A DNA stretch of 59,136 nucleotides from Hydrogenophaga sp. (GTDB taxonomy: Bacteria; Pseudomonadota; Gammaproteobacteria; Burkholderiales; Burkholderiaceae_C). Where the stretch lies: the NCBI RefSeq assembly GCF_030651625.1, contig NZ_JAUSCF010000036.1, positions 1 to 59,136 on the forward strand. Direction: 5' to 3'. This document shows positions 57,009 through 59,136 of the stretch, one piece after another. Position 1 is the first letter of the stretch. Each line of letters opens with the position of its first letter. The notes under the pieces are model-generated. The model made no database searches. It had not been told where the DNA came from and saw only the letters and a list, made by a program, of their open reading frames with translations. The position numbers and the translations under genes are program-made.

Positions 57009-57082
57009 CACCCTCACCAGCCTCCCGGAGCGTGGGCTTCGCTCCCTCGCCCCTCTGGGGAGAGGGCTGGGGTGAGGGACCC
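57009..57082 (+). repeat. Intergenic hairpin (copy 13, different family)
   Basis: CCCTCACCAGCC (57011-57022) faces GGCTGGGGTGAGGG (57065-57078) across a GC-rich loop containing CCTCTGGGGAGAGGG. This is a commonly seen type of intergenic palindrome, distinct from the main family. It precedes the acyl-CoA dehydrogenase gene. Confidence 0.65.
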
Positions 57083-57140
57083 ACCAGTCAACCCACTCTT
57101 CAATGGAGCCATTGGGCCCACAACACCACGGAACCAAGCC

Positions 57141-58337
57141 ATGGTCGCCTTTGAACACCCCCACGGCATGCACCCACCGCAATCGCAGTGGGAGTTGCCT
57201 TTCTTTGACATGCACCACCGCAAAATGGCACCGCGACTGGCCGACTGGGCCGCGTTGCAAAGCGTGGATGAACGGGACGACCGCGCTGCCTGCAAAGACT
57301 GGGTGGCCCGGCTGGGCCGCGACGGCTGGCTGCGTTACTGCGTGCCTGCTGCACACGGTGGTGCATTGCCGGTGCTCGATTCGCGCTCGCTGGTCATCCT
57401 GCGCGAGACGCTGGCCTTTCATTCCCCCCTGGCGGACTTTGCGTTCGCCATGCAGGGCCTGGGCAGCGGCGCCATCACGCTGGGCGGCACATCGGAACAG
57501 CAGGCCAAGTACCTGAGTGCGGTGGCCACCGGGCAGAAGATCGCGGCCTTTGCATTGAGCGAACCCGATGCCGGTTCCGACGTGGCGGCCATGGCCACCC
57601 GCGCCACCCGGACCGCAGGCGGCTGGACGCTCAACGGCACCAAGACATGGATCAGCAACGGCGATTTGGCCGACTTCTATGTCACCTTTGCCAAGACCGA
57701 TCCAGATGCCGGCTCACGCGGCATCAGCGCCTTCATCGTGGACGCGCCACGAGCCGGCCTCGACAGCAGCACACACATCCACGTGATGGCCCCTCACCCC
57801 CTGGCCACGCTGCGCTTTGCCGATTGCCAACTCGGCACGGACGTCCTGCTGGGTACGATCAACGGCGGCTTCAAACTCGCCATGCAGACGCTGGATATTT
57901 TCCGCGCATCGGTTGCAGCGGCCGCCCTGGGCATGGCGCGCCGCGCCTTCGCCGAAGCCGTGCACCAGGCCAAACACCGCAGTATGTTCGGCCAGCACCT
58001 GGCCGACTTCCAGCTCACCCAGGCGCGCCTGGGCGAGATGAGCGCGCTCATCGACGCCGCCGCCCTGCTCACCTACCGCGCCGCGTGGCTGCGCGATTGC
58101 AGCACCACGCAGGGCGCCGGTACCCCAGCCTACACGGCTGCGGCCGCAGCGGCCAAGCTCACCGCCACCGAAAACGCCCAGCGCGTGATCGACATGGCGC
58201 TGCAGATGTTTGGCGGACGCGGCGTGCAGGTGGGCGAGAAGATCGAAAGCCTGTACCGCGACATCCGTTCACTGCGCATCTACGAAGGCGCGAGCGAGGT
58301 GCAGCTGCTGATCCTCGGTAAATCGGCGCTGAAATGA
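57141..58337 (+). CDS. Acyl-CoA dehydrogenase
   Basis: A 398-residue FAD enzyme. Typical segments: AFALSEPDAGSDVAAMATRA, KTWISNGDLADFYVTFAKTD, FRASVAAAALGMARRAFAEAVHQA and the C-terminal QMFGGRGVQVGEKIESLYRDIRSLRIYEGASEVQ, where the EGASE Glu is the catalytic base position. In the Azoarcus 2-aminobenzoate cluster an acyl-CoA dehydrogenase takes part in processing of the dearomatised CoA ester. ATG at 57141 is preferred; MHPPQSQWELPF nine codons later is an alternative start. The ligase gene follows after a hairpin repeat. Confidence 0.9.
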   Translation: MVAFEHPHGMHPPQSQWELPFFDMHHRKMAPRLADWAALQSVDERDDRAACKDWVARLGRDGWLRYCVPAAHGGALPVLDSRSLVILRETLAFHSPLADFAFAMQGLGSGAITLGGTSEQQAKYLSAVATGQKIAAFALSEPDAGSDVAAMATRATRTAGGWTLNGTKTWISNGDLADFYVTFAKTDPDAGSRGISAFIVDAPRAGLDSSTHIHVMAPHPLATLRFADCQLGTDVLLGTINGGFKLAMQTLDIFRASVAAAALGMARRAFAEAVHQAKHRSMFGQHLADFQLTQARLGEMSALIDAAALLTYRAAWLRDCSTTQGAGTPAYTAAAAAAKLTATENAQRVIDMALQMFGGRGVQVGEKIESLYRDIRSLRIYEGASEVQLLILGKSALK

Positions 58338-58420
58338 ACACCCCCGCCGCGCTTCGCGCGACCCCCTCAAGGGGACGACATCAGAGGCCCGGAGAAGCCG
58401 GTTCCTCGGTGTGTGCTGGA
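58338..58420 (+). repeat. Intergenic GC-rich hairpin repeat (copy 14)
   Basis: Head ACACCCCCGCCGCGCTTCGCG, stem CCCCCTCAAGGGG, tail GAGGCCCGGAGAAGCCGG. Between acyl-CoA dehydrogenase and ligase genes, so this cluster is also punctuated by repeats. Confidence 0.8.
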
Positions 58421-58515
58421 AGGGGACATTTCGCGTCGGAGGCATGGTCTGTGCATGGACTGAACCGCCTTGTCCTCACGGACCCTACCCAGTGTTTTGA
58501 ATGAAGGAAGTTGTC

Positions 58516-59136
58516 ATGCCGACCGCCCAGACCGATCGATTCGTCCACGACCAATTGCCGCCGGCTGACCAATGGCCGGAGATGCGCTACGACTCGCCCG
58601 AACTGCGCGTACCCGATCAGTTCAACGTGGTGCAGGCCCTGTTCGATCGCGCCTTCGCGAACGGCCATGCCGACCGCCCGCTGTTCCGCAGCGACGAACG
58701 CACGCTCACCTATGCACAGGCACTGGCCGAAGTGCAGCGCATCGGCCATGTGCTCACCCATGACCTGGGCCTGGTACCGGGCAACCGGGTGCTGCTGCGC
58801 GGGGGCAATTCGATTGCCATGGCACTGGCCTGGCTGGCGGTGGTGCGGGTGGGCTGTATTGCGGTGGCCACCATGCCGCTGCTGCGTGCCAGCGAGCTTC
58901 AAGCCATCGTGGCCAAGTCGAAACCCGGCGCCGCCCTGTGCGACGTGAAGCTGCAGGACGAACTCAATACCGCCCTGGCAGCTGACGCTTCCAGCGCCAC
59001 ACTGCCCTTGCGCGTGTTCAACGTCGGCGACGCCGCCGTGTCCCTGACCAACTCGCTCGAAGCCCTGGCCCGCCACCACAGCGCCACAGGCGACCCCTGC
59101 CCCACCGCTGCCGACGACATCGCCTTGCTGGCCTTT
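58516..59136 (+). CDS. Aryl-CoA ligase, N-terminal part (2-aminobenzoate/benzoate-CoA ligase-like, partial)
   Basis: The first 207 residues of an AMP-forming ligase, running out of the window. The N-terminus MPTAQTDRFVHDQLPPADQWPEM and ELRVPDQFNVVQALFDRAF are typical of benzoate- and 2-aminobenzoate-CoA ligases, followed by the RLTYAQ-like ERTLTYAQALAEV and NRVLLRGGNSIAMALAWLAVVRVG segments. The P-loop lies beyond the window. AAGGAAG seven bases upstream sets ATG at 58516; an in-frame ATG at 58501 is less well placed. Together with the monooxygenase-reductase it suggests activation of an aminobenzoate or salicylate-type acid. Confidence 0.85.
   Translation, partial: MPTAQTDRFVHDQLPPADQWPEMRYDSPELRVPDQFNVVQALFDRAFANGHADRPLFRSDERTLTYAQALAEVQRIGHVLTHDLGLVPGNRVLLRGGNSIAMALAWLAVVRVGCIAVATMPLLRASELQAIVAKSKPGAALCDVKLQDELNTALAADASSATLPLRVFNVGDAAVSLTNSLEALARHHSATGDPCPTAADDIALLAF

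Overview
The window is GC-rich bacterial chromosome of about 59 kb, densely coded on both strands. Its gene content points to a betaproteobacterium of the Burkholderiales, most likely Comamonadaceae: two Bug-type solute-binding proteins, a NodI/NodJ-like exporter, a Liv transporter fused into a CoA-ligase cluster, a phc-type signalling operon, and many short GC-rich intergenic hairpin repeats. The genus is inference. No rRNA, tRNA, CRISPR array, complete prophage or complete insertion sequence was recognised; the first 112 bases look like the end of an IS110-family transposase.

Layout. 0.2-9.6 kb: GMC oxidoreductase, 3-hydroxybutyryl-CoA dehydrogenase, hemerythrin-like protein, SDR, glutathione reductase, a 700-base non-coding block with an 84-bp tandem array, a MgtC/DUF4010 membrane protein and AMP nucleosidase. 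9.6-18.4 kb: orphan response regulator, a TolC/MacA/MacB-like tripartite export operon, and a Tat-exported two-subunit molybdenum hydroxylase. 18.6-28.8 kb: psd-purT, nodIJ-like exporter, YbdK plus cation/proton antiporter, a methyltransferase, an SrkA-like kinase and the ohrR-ohr peroxide pair. 28.9-34 kb: four tightly coupled minus-strand genes with the order and domain make-up of phcB-phcS-phcR-phcQ of Ralstonia (a 3-hydroxy fatty acid methyl ester quorum-sensing system). 34-39.9 kb: htpG, an alpha/beta hydrolase, an RluF-like pseudouridine synthase and a Crp-family regulator.

40-49 kb is a plus-strand cluster: acyl-CoA ligase, LivG, LivH, LivM, periplasmic binding protein, LivF and a PaaK-like CoA ligase, presumably importing and activating a carboxylic (perhaps aromatic) acid. 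49.5-52 kb holds two Bug-type binding proteins with a small unknown protein between them. 53-59 kb is an aromatic acyl-CoA cluster (bifunctional 2-aminobenzoyl-CoA/salicylyl-CoA monooxygenase-reductase, MarR regulator, enoyl-CoA hydratase, acyl-CoA dehydrogenase, truncated aryl-CoA ligase) that resembles aerobic 2-aminobenzoate degradation via CoA thioesters.

The most unusual features are the phc-like operon outside a known plant pathogen context, an intergenic-type hairpin repeat that sits in frame inside the flavin monooxygenase domain at about 53.8 kb, the 84-bp tandem array at 6.0-6.5 kb, a near-perfect 70-bp inverted repeat at 52.0-52.3 kb, and a family of modular hairpin elements that closes most transcription units.
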